From the NCBI GenBank assembly GCA_958510825.1, contig OY294046.1:6138001-6202000 (forward strand): a stretch of 64,000 nt of DNA, written 5' to 3'. The position numbers and the translations under genes were made by a program. Positions 23,184 to 34,068 of this stretch are shown here, piece after piece; the stretch's first letter is position 1, and the number at the start of each line of letters is the position of its first letter. Source of the stretch: Brachypterus glaber (taxonomy: Eukaryota; Arthropoda; Insecta; Coleoptera; Kateretidae). The notes under the pieces are model-generated. The model did not search any database. It had not been told where the DNA came from and saw nothing but the letters and a program-made list of their open reading frames with translations.

Positions 23184-23420
23184 GGGAACGTTCAAGTATT
23201 ACGTAACGCTAAATGTACCAAAATTCATACACTTCATACCTCAGTTCTCGCGTTATTGAATGCTGTAGAGATTTCATATTTTGGCTACCCCTCCTAACAC
23301 ACCCCCTACTAGGGGGTAGCCAAAATATGAAATCTCTATAATCTATAATAACGCGAGAACCGGGGTATGAAGTGTATGAATTTTGGTACAATTTGCGTTA
23401 CGTGATACTTGAACGTCCCC
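23184..23420. mobile_element. PIF/Harbinger-like MITE, 237 bp palindrome, TAA duplication
   Basis: Perfect TAA target duplication (23181-23183, 23421-23423). Ends GGGAACGTTCAAGTATTACG and the complement of GGGGACGTTCAAGTATCACG. The arms pair almost to the centre (GAGATTTCATATTTTGGCTA on both sides of about 23,290). A 3 bp TWA duplication with GGG termini fits PIF/Harbinger, but no transposase is present to prove it. Related copies: 24830-24947, 28616-28760, 40459-41047. Confidence 0.85.
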
Positions 23421-23423
23421 TAA

Positions 23424-24541
23424 GGAAGGAAATAAAGAACCACCAGAAAATTAAAAGAATTGTCTAGTGTTTGTTTGGACTTTTGAGAACTGATTCATTG
23501 GTAGGTTTTCGAAAACCACTTCCATTTTTTCCACCCCGGATTTTTTTTACAAAATTGACTAAATTGTCGCATTTTCATAAGATAAAAATATTACTTAGTT
23601 TATAATATTAGGACGTATAATACTGTTTCAATAGCGATTACGGAGCGCGCCATAATAACAGTTTTTATCCATGTATCATACACTATTTTTTATTCGATTG
23701 AAATGTATTATTGACAACTTTAAGGTAGAAATTTAAATGTCATCATTTACAATATTTGTCTACCAATCAACGTCAACTATTTTACTTTTCGCAATAGTGC
23801 GAAAAATTTAACTTTTCATACAGTTTTTTATGCAAAAATTATTGCTTTTAGATACATCCATTAACCTCTTTAGTACCAGGTTTTCCATATGTGGCCAAAA
23901 GGATTTTTTCAAAAAAAAAAAAACTATGAACAGTGGCGACAGAAATTTTTTATTATTAATTTTAGTTTCATCGACCCCAAAAAGCCCTATATACCAATTT
24001 TCACGAAAACAATGTATACAATTAAAATTAACTACCCCCCGCGGGGGTGGAGTTAGAATTTAGTTTGAGCGACCTCAAAAACCCTTATATGCCAATTTTT
24101 ATGAAAATATTTTAAAAAAACTATTACCCCCTCCCTTAGGGATGGAGTTAGATTTTTTTTTAAATATCATTCAGATTCAGATTTAGCGACCTCAAAAACC
24201 CCTATACACCAAATTTGAAGGAAATATTGAAGACATTTTAAAATTATTGCAGTACCTTAAAATCTACAAAATTTCTACGCCATTGTTATTTTTTTTTAAA
24301 TATTTACTTAGGAAAAATATTTGTTTGATACAATTCTAAAATGTGACGAAAAAAAGTTATAAATACTTTTTTTTTGGCCAGACCTGGAGCTGTAGTGGTT
24401 AAAAAAATAAAAACAAAAGTATTTTTGTTTTCGTTTATTAACGTTTTCGATTTCCACGAAAAAATTCTTTCGTCTGTCCGACAAAAAATTGTGACCAATA
24501 TAATTGGAGAAGGCTTCGAACTAAAGACGTATGTGAGAGAC
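23424..24541. repeat. Unassigned stretch with degenerate GACCTCAAAAACCC repeats
   Basis: At about 23960-24240 the phrase GCGACCTCAAAAACCCYTAT followed by ACCAAWTT recurs three times at roughly 105-120 bp spacing with CCC..GGGGTGGAGTTAGA between. The phrase also occurs in the 122 bp tandem repeats at 4329 and 57341. The rest is AT-rich without a gene. Confidence 0.5.
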
Positions 24542-24812
24542 GGGAGGATTGGTGTAGTGGACTACCGCGTCGTACTTGACAAGTTTACTACCCAAAATAG
24601 CGTGAGTTCGATTTACAGCGGCACCGATTTGCCTTTTTCAGTTAATTGATAATTGAAATTTGTCAAAGGCGTAAGTGAAGCGGACACTCCCTATAAATTG
24701 GTTTGAAAGTCAATTAAAGCCGGTGGTTCCCTCTACTACTAGCCCACACAAGTCCTAGACTTAGGGGATGCTTAATTAAGTAAAATAGTACGAGGTTAAA
24801 CAAAATGTAAAT
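24542..24812 (+). mobile_element. tRNA-derived SINE, copy 3 (full length, head type 1)
   Basis: Starts GGGAGGATTGGTGTAGTGGA, with B-box-like GAGTTCGATTTACAG, the standard body and the end TACGAGGTTAAACAAAATG. It differs from copy 1 by scattered substitutions and a drifted B box, so it is probably inactive. Confidence 0.85.
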
Positions 24813-24829
24813 ATTTAAACCACTGGTTT

Positions 24830-24947
24830 GGAAACGTTCAAGTATTACGTAACGCAAATTTTGATCATTTTGGACCCCCATGGGCGTAACACTCCAAATG
24901 ACCCCACTCCCCCTCCTAGGAGCGTAACTTAATACTTGAACGTTCCC
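24830..24947. mobile_element. PIF/Harbinger-like MITE, short copy (118 bp)
   Basis: Ends GGAAACGTTCAAGTATTACG and complement GGGAACGTTCAAGTATTA. The interior TTTTGATCATTTTGGACCC is shared with 28616-28760. Flanked by TTT on both sides, a plausible 3 bp duplication. It lies 18 bp after the SINE at 24542-24812. Confidence 0.75.
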
Positions 24948-25420
24948 TTTCTTACCGAAAGTGCTTGGCTGCTTTTATTGAAAGCTTACTTATATTGTTG
25001 TTTAAGATTAAGATTTTCTTAAAAAAAAAACTTCTCCAATAATATTTTCATAAAAAAAAATGTTTGAAAAATGTCTTTCATTGGCAGCAAAATTTTTTAT
25101 TACATCAAAAGCCCCGGGATCTTTATTTAAATTTTGTCATTCCCGACTGTCGGAACCAAAACCATTTCCGAAAAATAAAACTTTGTTTATGCTTTATTTA
25201 GAATAAGCCCACCGCAGTGTAGTAATTATAAATTTAGTTTCCGCCTGATTGTACCCACTAATTAAACATACGCGACCCAGTTTTCCGAAATCTAAATTTA
25301 AGCCTTTATTATCAAACAATACCACTTCCAATTATAGTAGTAAAAATGATTGGAAACTCTAAAAAAACCGTTACTTTTAGAAAAAATAGAAAACAAACAA
25401 AATAATAGTAGGTATATTAC
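24948..25420. other. Unassigned AT-rich stretch
   Basis: No feature seen that I can support. Confidence 0.45.
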
Positions 25421-25674
25421 CAACGAACTAATAACTCTTCTCTCTAGAATAGGCATTTCATTCGTTAAAACTGACAAAAACGTCGGCAACATAAACATTC
25501 GTCTGTCTTACTCGCACATCTTTGTTCTAACAGAGACAACAATACCATTTATTGGTAATTATTATTGTTCAAGCCCGAATATACCTACTATATGCTTACA
25601 AATAAACCGAGATGTTGGAGATACTTTATTTTAACGGTATGCGTATTCTAGAAAGAAGAGTTATTAGTTCGTTG
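25421..25674. mobile_element. hAT-like MITE, copy 1 (254 bp), perfect 8 bp duplication
   Basis: TATATTAC at 25413-25420 is repeated exactly at 25675-25682. Terminal inverted repeats of 31 bp begin CAACGAACTAATAACTCTTC and differ at about one position. A second copy with about 95% identity by eye lies at 55179-55432. An 8 bp duplication points to the hAT superfamily. Short frames on either strand here are non-coding by-products. Confidence 0.9.
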
Positions 25675-25788
25675 TATATTACGCAGCGAGTACGCGAACC
25701 TAGTTTTCAGTGCACGAGATTGCAAAGAGAACCTCGAAAATTGTCAAAAAAGTTCTATAGATCTATAGAACATCTACACTGATAATAG

Positions 25789-27169
25789 TTATTTATGGTA
25801 CTAGTGGGTAAAGTAACCTGCGAGGCGTCAGCCAAGCAGGTTAATTTTCGAGAGGGTTTTATCCAATAAATAGCTTAGTAATTCATATTTTTATTAACAA
25901 TTTTAATGACATTTACAAGAAAATAATTTGACAAGTGACAGTTGAGTGGGTAAAATAAATAATTATCCACTCAATAAAGTAAAAGCCACGCGGGGGTTAT
26001 TATTGAGTTTATCTATTTAAAATAAAGCTGGTAATTGCCTTATTATCTGTATGTATTGGATAAAAGAGTTTATTTGTGTCAACTAAATTTTTGGTTGGAT
26101 ATGGCCAATTGAATTATTTGGTTGTAACAAATAAATTTTATTTCTGTCAAATAAACTATTTTGTTCTCATTAATAAATCATTTTGAAATTAAAATATTTG
26201 TTTACATGAACTAAATATTTATTTGACACAAATAAAATTTGTTACTCACATAACAAAAAAATCTTCGATACAAATGTGTTTCATGAAAAAATAAGAAACT
26301 TTGAAAATGTCAGTCCGTCCGATGTCTCGTTTTTTTGTAAGCATGATAACTCAAGAACGATTTAGCCAATCGACTCGAAATTTTTAGGAAAAATAAATTT
26401 TATTGTTTTTAAAAATATTCCCTAAAAAGCAAAAAATTATTGGGTATTAAACTTTTTAAAAAATCTAAATAACATTTTTTTACAAAAATTTTTCGTTTTT
26501 CAGAAAAAAAAAATGTTTTAACATTTATTTTATTTTATTTTTTTCGTTTTTTGACTTAAGCGGATAAAATTTACGCCTTAAGCGGCTTAAGTTAAGCCCG
26601 GTTTGTGTATCATTTATACCCTCGCAGACCAGTCATTAGGGAATACTTTTTTAATGGACCTAAGCCTACAAGAAAGGTATTTTTTTTGTTGACAGTAATA
26701 TTTTATTTTGCTTTTAAAATAAAACGGTAAAGACCATTTTTAAAAATATTTATTTTCCACTAAAAACTTTTCCATATGGTGCAAACCTTATGCGAGCACC
26801 GTATTATATATTTTGGCAAATCAAAATAAAAATAATCTTTATCCAATACATACAGATAATAAGACAATTACCAGCTTTATTTTAAATAGATAAACTCAAT
26901 AATAACCCCCGCATGGCTTTTACTTTATTGAGTGGATAATTATTTATTTTACCCACTCACCGGTCACTTGTTAAATTATTTTCTTGTAAATGTTATTAAA
27001 ACTTTTAATAAAAATATGAATTCCTAAGCTATTTATTGGATAAAACCTTGTATGGCACTCATGGCTAAACCGATATTGCCCTCTAGAAAATTAACCTGCT
27101 TGGCTGACGCCTCGCAGGTTAATTTTCTCATGGGCAATATCTTACTTTACCCACTAGTACCATAAATAA
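25789..27169. mobile_element. Large fold-back element, about 280-330 bp arms (1381 bp)
   Basis: Left arm 25789-26068 and right arm about 26838-27169 are reverse complements over nearly their full length. Landmarks are TTATTTATGGTACTAGTGGG, ATCCAATAAATAGCTTAG, AATTATCCACTCAATAAAG and ATACAGATAATAAG in complement. The right arm has an extra 35 bp block. Each arm contains a 28 bp quasi-palindrome starting AACCTGC and ending GCAGGTT (25818-25845, 27091-27118). The 770 bp interior is AT-rich, with AAATAAA/TTTATTTG motifs and no frame. Target duplication not identified. Confidence 0.8.
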
Positions 27170-27594
27170 GTATGTTCCCTGTCTCATTGTTAAAAAGTGG
27201 ATAAAGCTGGTTCTAATCCCAAACGCTTCAATTAAGCGTTTGTGGAATAAAATTTTTCAGTCGATGGGATCTAGGATAAAATGGCATCCTAAATATCCTC
27301 GCACATTTGAGCCGTCTTCATCAACTTCCAAAGGACTTTACTTTGCCACACCGGAAATTGAATTCGCTTAAAGTGAAAGCAGTTTAGTTTTAGAATATAG
27401 TCCCGCCAGGCGTGCAGGGGAGAAGAAGTCATCTGAGGCACTATTATTTCTTTTTTTTTTAATAAATTTCCGTATGTTTTTCCTTTCAAGGCAAGTGGTT
27501 TCAAAATGAGATCACATGTCCAAAAAACTTATTCTTCTAATGCATTGTGGTATACTACTGATGCCACAAAAACTTTAAGATGCTCCTGAGAACC
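27170..27594. other. Unassigned stretch
   Basis: A 71-codon minus-strand frame (27289-27504) has balanced composition (HAWRDYILKLNCFHFKRIQF), but I recognise no family. It could be a transposon scrap. Confidence 0.4.
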
Positions 27595-28475
27595 CCCTAG
27601 TAGAAATTTAACGTTAGAATAACGTTTTTCTAATGTTAGAAAACTTTATAAAAGTACGTTATAAAATATGTGCAAATGTCCCGCTTTTTAACGTCAGAAT
27701 CAATCAAACGTTAGTTACAAACGTTAATCTAACGTTAGATTTTTAAGTTAGAGGTACGTTTAATTTCTAACTTTCGGGTGGGGCGTGGCCAACTAGGAAA
27801 TTTATACCTGCATCATAAAATGGCAGCTGGAGACCAATTTATTCATACAAATAAATCTGAATATATTTTAACAATCATAATATTTTTAAACATAAATTCG
27901 TTACATTTATTTATAAAATAGACATCTTTTTAGGTGGCCCTAAATATTTTTCGTGTAATATCCTGTTATACTTCGATAAATACGTTTACCTCTCAGAAAA
28001 ACTTTATATTTAGTTAGTTCATATTTATTTATACATTCAGAATCTTTCAGTTATAGTACAGCGTTGCCAGACTTACTATAATTTTGACTTTTGGGGGATA
28101 TTTTTTTAAACATTATAGAAATAATAAATAATTATCAAACCTAGGCAAATAGCTGTCTGAAATGAGTATTTTCTACTATAGCTTACGTATTAATAATGAA
28201 AATTTAAAAAATATTTAAAGTTAGAATAAGGTTAGAAAAAGGATAGAATTTAGTTAGGAAACTAACGTTAGATTTATGTATTTTATAACGTTTTTGTCAA
28301 ACGTTAGTTTCTAAGGTTAGATTTATATATTTTATAACGTTTTTGTCAAACGTTAATTTTTAAGGTTAGATTTATATATTTTATAACGTTTTTGTATAAC
28401 GTTTGAGATTTAACATAAAAATGTCACTAGTTTAATGTTATGTTAAGTTAGATTCATGTACTTTTCTATCAGGGT
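27595..28475 (+). mobile_element. AACGTTAG-rich inverted-repeat element, copy 1 (about 880 bp)
   Basis: Ends CCCTAGTAGAAATTTAACG and, in complement, ACCCTGATAGAAAAGTACAT form a short imperfect terminal repeat. The motif AACGTTAG and variants recur throughout. At 28255-28420 three tandem units of about 60 bp each contain GGTTAGATTTATATATTTTA followed by TAACGTTTTTGTCAAACG. A conserved GC-richer patch, GGGTGGGGCGTGGCCAACTA, lies at 27775. A reverse copy is at 51240-52667. No transposase frame. Confidence 0.75.
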
Positions 28476-28615
28476 CTATATCATCCAGAATTGTTGTGTA
28501 TTGTATTTTTTATTTCTGAAATTCACTCTCACTAAATAAAATTATTTAAAAAAAAACATGAAAAGATTAATTCGTCCTTCAAAGGGTTAAATAGTATACC
28601 GGGTGTCTAAGCTAA

Positions 28616-28760
28616 GGGTATTATTACGTAACGCAAATTTTGATCATTTTGGACCCCATCCCCTCCTGTAACGCTATTTTCCTATACCATTAACATGGGC
28701 GTAACACTCCAAAATGACCCCCACCCCCCTAGGAGCGTTACGTAATACTTGAACGGTCCC
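28616..28760. mobile_element. PIF/Harbinger-like MITE, 145 bp, TAA duplication
   Basis: TAA flanks both ends (28613-28615, 28761-28763). The right end complement is GGGACCGTTCAAGTATTACG; the left end has lost about 10 bp (GGGTATTATTACGTAACGC). The interior matches 24830-24947. Confidence 0.8.
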
Positions 28761-28763
28761 TAA

Positions 28764-29356
28764 GACAGATCAATCGTTTTTAGCGTTATTATTAAAGATA
28801 TCGAAATAAAAATTTTGTCAGTTAATAAACACTTAAAAGCGATACGTGTGCCTAAACGAAAGTTTTCTACTAGTCTTTATATTTAGACACAATTTTTTAA
28901 CTGAAGCTTTAATTACTATTTAAAAAAAAATGACTGTAATATATAACTATTATTTAATTTATTTACACTAGGTAAAAAAATTATAACAATATTAAATTAT
29001 TTTTTATTTAATTTCTTTAAAAAACTATGATTTATTTTAATAGCACAAATTTAAAGCCAAAAAATGACTGATCTGTCTTAGCTGAAACACCCGGTATTAA
29101 AGAACAAGTCACGTAGGATACTAAATAGTCTGGCGCACACATCCATGTTTGGAAATCGATCTGCAAATTGTCCCAATTATAAAAATTATGACATTTTAAA
29201 TAAAAATGGAAGAAAAATTTATATTTCCCGATATTATGAAGGTAGATAATTCTGCAATTTAAGCAAAAAATTAAAAGCAAAATATAAAAATCCTTACAAA
29301 GAGTTCAAAGGGTTGTGTTTGCAAAAAAAGTTACAAAAGTAAGTAAATGCATTCTA
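28764..29356. other. Unassigned AT-rich stretch
   Basis: No gene or repeat recognised. Confidence 0.5.
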
Positions 29357-29440
29357 CACTGTAAAAACAAATTGGTAAAAATCCCAAACGTATCGTGGGT
29401 AATTTTGTGGGCACAAGGTAAAAATAAATTACATTAGATT

Positions 29441-29640
29441 ACATAGTCCGTAAATGGTAATATGTTGCCATAGACCGGAATGGTAAAAATTACATAGTCC
29501 GTAATGGTAACATGTTGCCATAGACCGGAACAGTAAAAATTACATAGTCCATAATGATAATATTTTGCATAGACCGGAACGCTAAAAATTACATAGACCA
29601 GAATGGTAATATTTTGCATAGACCGGAACGCTAGGTTTGG
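29441..29640. repeat. Tandem repeat, about 50 bp unit, 4 copies
   Basis: Each unit contains ACATAGTCCGTAATGGTAA and GCATAGACCGGAACG with small changes; units shorten from 51 to 49 bp. Confidence 0.85.
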
Positions 29641-29790
29641 ACAGCATGCGTCGCCATCTTTCTAACAATAACAATATTAAACGGTACGTCCGCCTTCTTG
29701 GTTATTGTCCAAAGCGCACGCGCGACTTAAAATAACATAGCCCGACATTGTAAAATCATGTAAAAATATGTAAATCAATGTAAATATATT

Positions 29791-29950
29791 TTTTTACATT
29801 ATTTTACATTCTTTTACATTCTTTTACATTCTTTTACATTCTTTTACATTCTTTTACATTCTTTTACATTCTTTTACATTTTTTTACATTCTTTTATATT
29901 CTTTTATATTCTTTTACATTCTTTTACATTATTTTACATTCTTTTACATA
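29791..29950. repeat. Minisatellite, 10 bp unit CTTTTACATT, about 16 copies
   Basis: Highly uniform decamers with occasional A or T at the first position. Sequence on both sides (ATGTAAA repeats) is complementary in kind, so the array may fold back on its flanks. Confidence 0.9.
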
Positions 29951-30049
29951 AATTCATGAATTATGCATAGTCCAGAATAGTAAATTTACTATTTCGTAAT
30001 ATGTAAATTCATGTATTTTTACATTATTTTACATGCAGTTTTTACAGTG

Positions 30050-30215
30050 CATAACATTTTGCTACAGCTTTCTTTTATAAATAATAGATAGCACTACATG
30101 TGCTCATTCTAACACTTGATACGGAATATTCATACGGTATCTAGAGCTAGAATGGATTCATTGTTTGAAAAGTGTGTGCAAGTGCTTACATTCTCAAGCA
30201 CTCGTAGAAAAATAT
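30050..30215 (+). repeat. Dispersed repeat R1, partial copy (right end)
   Basis: Holds the R1 landmarks TGCTCATTCTAACACTTGAT, TCTAGAGCTAGAATGGAT and GTGCTTACATTCT, but not the left half. It abuts the CACTG element ending at 30049, which may have truncated it. Confidence 0.7.
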
Positions 30216-30298
30216 TATTCTTTTTATACTTACTCATTTTTAATTAAATGAAATATATATTTTAAAAAGAATCTTGACTTTTTAATATTATTTTAAAT

Positions 30299-30851
30299 GG
30301 CAGACTAACATCTCTACTCTAAATTTCTCTACTCCCTAACATCCCTACTCCATAACATCCCTACTCCATAACAACTCTACTCTGTAACATGCCTACTCCA
30401 TAACATCTCTACTCCGTAACAACTCTACTCCACACTATATGCACTTTATTAGCCACTTTATAATAAACGAGCGGTTTGCAGAACAAAGAAGCTTATTCTT
30501 CTAGATTATTTCATTTTTTTTTCCTAAAAAACGTTTATCTTTAAATTTAAATCTAGAACAATCATAAACGAATTATTCTAAAATTCCCATTTTCCGCGTA
30601 CTCTTAACATGCACTAATAAGTAAGTAATTAATAAACTAAATTCATATTTGACAGTGACTTAGCATGACATATATTTTTTTGAGTTAAGGCAAGTGGCTA
30701 ATCGAGTGCATATAGTGCGGAGTAGAGTTGTTATGGAGTAGAGATGTTATGGAGTAGGGATGTTACAGAGTAGAGTTGTTATGGAGTAGGGATGTTATGG
30801 AGTAGGGATGTTAGGGAGTAGAGAAATTTAGAGTAGAGATGTTAGTCTGCC
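30299..30851. mobile_element. Fold-back element with 16 bp minisatellite arms and 8 bp duplication
   Basis: The direct repeat TTTTAAAT at 30291-30298 and 30852-30859 is a perfect 8 bp duplication. Ends GGCAGACTAACATCTCTACT are exact complements. Each arm (30299-30461 and 30688-30851) is built of 16 bp units such as AACATCCCTACTCCAT and AACAACTCTACTCCGT, about eight per arm, mirrored in the other arm. The inner edge reads ACTATATGCACT..TTAGCCACTT. Repeat-built arms recall Drosophila Foldback elements; the 8 bp duplication suggests hAT-type insertion. No transposase. Confidence 0.9.
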
Positions 30852-31192
30852 TTTTAAATTTTTTTATACCAGTTATTAAAAACTCAGTAACCTATGTTGT
30901 CGAAAGCGAAGTATTTCACTAGCTTGTATTCCTGAGGTCTTTTTTTGTTGGCAAAGGTACGTTGATAATGATAAAACATATAATTTTTTCATTAAGAGAT
31001 GCATAATATTTTGAATTTATTTTAAAAAAATTAAGCTCAATAAATTTTAAACTAATTAAATTTTCTCATAACAAATGCGTCCCATATTGACTCACGTTTC
31101 CCCATTCGGTTTTAATCCATGATCGGCTTTTACCACCAACAGTTAACTTTAAGAGTACTTTTTGTACATTAAAGGTTTAAAAATTTACATAG

Positions 31193-31250
31193 AAATAGAA
31201 TAGAACATAGAATAGAATAGAATAGAACATAGAATAGAATAGAATAGACA
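31193..31250. repeat. (ATAGA)n-like microsatellite
   Basis: Interrupted AGAAT/AGAACAT units. Confidence 0.8.
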
Positions 31251-31336
31251 AAACTTACTTTTTCATTTATAATTAGTCGTATAGATCTATAGAGTATATG
31301 GATTCTCTAGAATCATATGTTAATATTATTACTATA

Positions 31337-32497
31337 CACGGTGTATTTGCATTAGCGTCGGAAATTTTAACAGATAATTCTACATCATAAAATATGACAA
31401 AAAGTTCCTATAAACATATGTCTAAAAATGCGTCATAAGGGAGCTACGCCCCTTTGAAAGTGGCTAAAGAAATCGGTTTTTATTTAATAACTCAGGAACT
31501 CTTTGAGATATATCAACGAGGTTTTGCACGTCAACTAATCGTACCAAGGCCCGTTTTTATGTGTTATTTTCATGTACTTATTTCAACCAGGGGTGTGCGA
31601 AACGGGGGGGGCTTATCAGTTTTTTGTCCAAAACTTTTTTCTGTGTAACTTTTTTGCAATTTTATTTCTGAAATATGATTCCTCAGGTCAAAATACATAA
31701 AAAAGGTACTCTTGTTGTAATACTGTAGGATTAACCGTTTTCGAGAAAAATTCATTCCACGGTTTGAGGACGAAAAATTAAATACTAAAATGTTGAAAAC
31801 CAAAATTTTAATGACGCAGGGCGAATGTACATTAAAAACTAAGAAAAAAACCTCATATACAGGTACTTCCAAAAATCAATCCTAATGGAGCTATGGTCTC
31901 CTAAATATGCACCATTTTTAAATGGCTATGGTAGCTTTAAAGGCGTTTTTTCGACCTACATGTATGGAAACTTTTTTTCTTAGTTTTTGATGTAGAATAA
32001 CATTGCATCATTAAAATTTTGGTTTTCGACATTTTAGTATTTAATTTTTCGTCCTCGAACGGTGAAAGTTCACCTTCAAATGAACTTTTCTCGAAAACGG
32101 TTAATCCTACAGTATTACAACAAGAGTACCTTTTTTATGTATTTTGACCTGAGGAATCATATTTCAAAAATAAAATTGCAAAAAGTTACACAGAAAAAAG
32201 TTTGTGACAAAAAACTGATAAGGCCCCCCCGTTTCGCACACCCCTGGTTTAAATAAGTACGTAAAAATGACATACAAAGATGGGATTCATTAGGATTAAT
32301 TTACGTGCAAAACCTCGTTAACATATCTCAAAGGGTTCCTGAGGTATTAAATAAAAACCGATTTTTTTGGCCAATTTCAAAGGGTCGTAGCTCCCTTATG
32401 ACCCAATTTTAGACATATGTTTATATGAACTTTTTGTCATATTTTATCATGTAGAATCACCTGTTAAAATTTCCTACGCTATTTCAAATACACCCTG
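31337..32497. mobile_element. TA-flanked palindrome, family FB2, arms about 560 bp (1161 bp)
   Basis: Flanked by TA (31335-31336, 32498-32499). The left end CACGGTGTATTTGC and right end complement CAGGGTGTATTTGA lead into arms that stay complementary almost to the centre near 31,900, with only scattered mismatches and one gap of about 15 bp. Shared phrases are listed under 20866-21725. Frames at 31454, 31570 (minus) and 32062 mirror each other and have no homology. A complete arm pair makes this the reference copy of FB2. The termini fit TA-inserting (Tc1/mariner-type) transposition. Confidence 0.85.
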
Positions 32498-32499
32498 TA

Positions 32500-32942
32500 T
32501 ACATCATTCATAATATCTTCTGTTTCATTCATTATCCAGCTAAAAAAATTTGGTAGCCCTGATCTTTTTTCCGCTTTGTTGTCATGTTTATTGTGTATAG
32601 ATAAGAAGATAACATAATATTCTATAAATATTATGAATTAAATAATTTAAATTTTCCAGCAGAGTAACATAATTCATGGAAAAGTCCCTAAAAATTGTTT
32701 ATTTATATTGTTTTGTGTAACAAATTAGTCGTCAAATGTTTCGATTTAGTGACCTTTATAAAAATTTCCCTCATAATTCGGCAAAATTATTCCGTAAGTC
32801 TATGTTTCTGTGTTTATTTTCAACGTTAATGAGTCATAACTGAGTTTATTCCGATTACTGGTAATAATGTTAACTATCAGTATGATAAAATTTTATGAAC
32901 GTAATATGTTTATAACATAATGTTAACATCATATATCGTCCA
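32500..32942. other. Unassigned AT-rich stretch
   Basis: No feature seen that I can support. Confidence 0.45.
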
Positions 32943-33576
32943 CTAAAGGCTCTAGTTGTCTAACTCCAAATTTTTCAAAAATGAGATTTTTATCAAATTT
33001 GCTTCATTATCTGATTACCAACATACTTCAAAAAAAAAAAGTTGCATTAAACCAATATCAGCCTCAAAAAATGCAAAAATGTAAATATTTTAAGTCGCTA
33101 AGTGATTGTGAGAAAACAATTAAATGAGAACTGTCACTAATGTCAAACTATTTCTCGACAACAGGGGATCCCGTTTCAAATATTTGTTAATTTACTGTTT
33201 GATGATAATTATAATTATTGCCATTAATAATGTATATATATTATGCCTACCTAGTAGTAATATTATATATTAAATATAAAAATATAAATTTTTTGTAATA
33301 ATATTACGCGATATAATAGGATAGGTATCCTCTTTTATCTTCCCTTGGAGTTAGACCATTAGTGAATTTAGATTTTGTGGTTAAAATTTAATTTTCAAAT
33401 AATTTATATAAAATAGATAACAATGAAAAGTTTTAAATACATTAACACATTTCAAACATTTTTACCTGTGAACAAGCTAGTTTTAAAGATCTAAATTGCT
33501 ATAATTAAGTTTTAAATCGTTTTTTACGTCTCCTGAAAAATATGACGTTTTGGAGTTAGACCGCTAGAGCCTTTAG
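32943..33576. mobile_element. Inverted-repeat element, CTAAAGGCTCTAG ends (634 bp)
   Basis: Left end CTAAAGGCTCTAG followed by GTCTAACTCCAAA is mirrored at 33549-33576. A third, inner copy of the TTGGAGTTAGACC motif stands at about 33345. AT-rich interior, no frame. A SINE starts 10 bp beyond its right end. Confidence 0.65.
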
Positions 33577-33586
33577 ATGATGATAT

Positions 33587-33820
33587 GGGAGATTTAGCTC
33601 AACGGTCTAAGGCATCGATATAGCATTGACACTGAGCTAATGATCGTGAGTTCAAACCTCACTGGCTCCAATTGCCTTTTTCAGTTAATTAATAATTGAA
33701 ATTTGGCGAAGGCGTACTCCCTAGATATATTGGTTCGAAAGTCGATTAAAGCCGGTGATTCCCTCTACTACTAGCCCACACGTCCTGGACTTAATTAAGT
33801 AGAATAGTACGAGGTTAAAA
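33587..33820 (+). mobile_element. tRNA-derived SINE, copy 4 (head type 2)
   Basis: The body is the same as in the other SINEs (TTTTTCAGTTAATTAAT to AGTACGAGGTTAAA), but the head is a different tRNA-like sequence: A box TAGCTCAACGG, B box GAGTTCAAACCTCA, ending TGGCTCC. Head length of about 83 nt suggests an ancestor with a long variable arm, but the acceptor stem pairs poorly, so it is not a functional tRNA. The body has small deletions (AAGCGGACA missing, and GGGGATGC missing). Confidence 0.85.
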
Positions 33821-34068
33821 AGCAAAAAAAAAATATTATGATAAGAGCAGAAACAATAAAAATTTGCAGACCTGTGCCCAGCTGTGTTATTAATATTTTA
33901 ATTAGATTTTTTAAATAACGCATTAATGAAATAATTTCCACTGCATGGAATTTGCTCTGAAATGTACGTTACAGCATATTCTGAAATCAACTGTAAAACA
34001 TACATGCACCATCAAAATGTTTACACTCACTTGAAATTATTTTAGGCAGCAAATTTCAGGCAAAATAT

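Larger units (their letters stand above)
29357..30049. mobile_element. CACTG-ended element carrying two tandem arrays
   Basis: Ends CACTGTAAAAACAAATTGG and complement CACTGTAAAAACTGCATG form a terminal inverted repeat of about 12 bp. Inside, four units of 51, 50, 49 and about 48 bp start at 29441, 29492, 29542 and 29591 (ACATAGTCCGTAATGG, TTGCCATAGACCGGAA). From 29791 to 29950 a 10 bp unit, CTTTTACATT, is repeated about 16 times. No target duplication found. Frames crossing the array are artefacts. Confidence 0.75.

Noticed and set aside
25298..25634. Frames shared with 55029-55392 that might suggest a conserved gene
   Set aside because: The shared stretch is exactly the hAT-like MITE with its target duplication; the frames differ outside it and carry no domain.
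27289..27504. Minus-strand 71-codon frame with protein-like composition
   Set aside because: No family recognised, no start context, no neighbours supporting a gene; kept only as a note in the gap entry.
31570..32256. Similar proteins predicted on both strands (MEVPVYE.. and KVHLQMNF..)
   Set aside because: They are mirror products of the two arms of one palindrome; the resemblance is due to the DNA inverted repeat.
33587..33670. A genuine tRNA gene (good A and B boxes)
   Set aside because: The acceptor stem does not pair beyond three bases, and the sequence continues into the SINE body shared with other copies.
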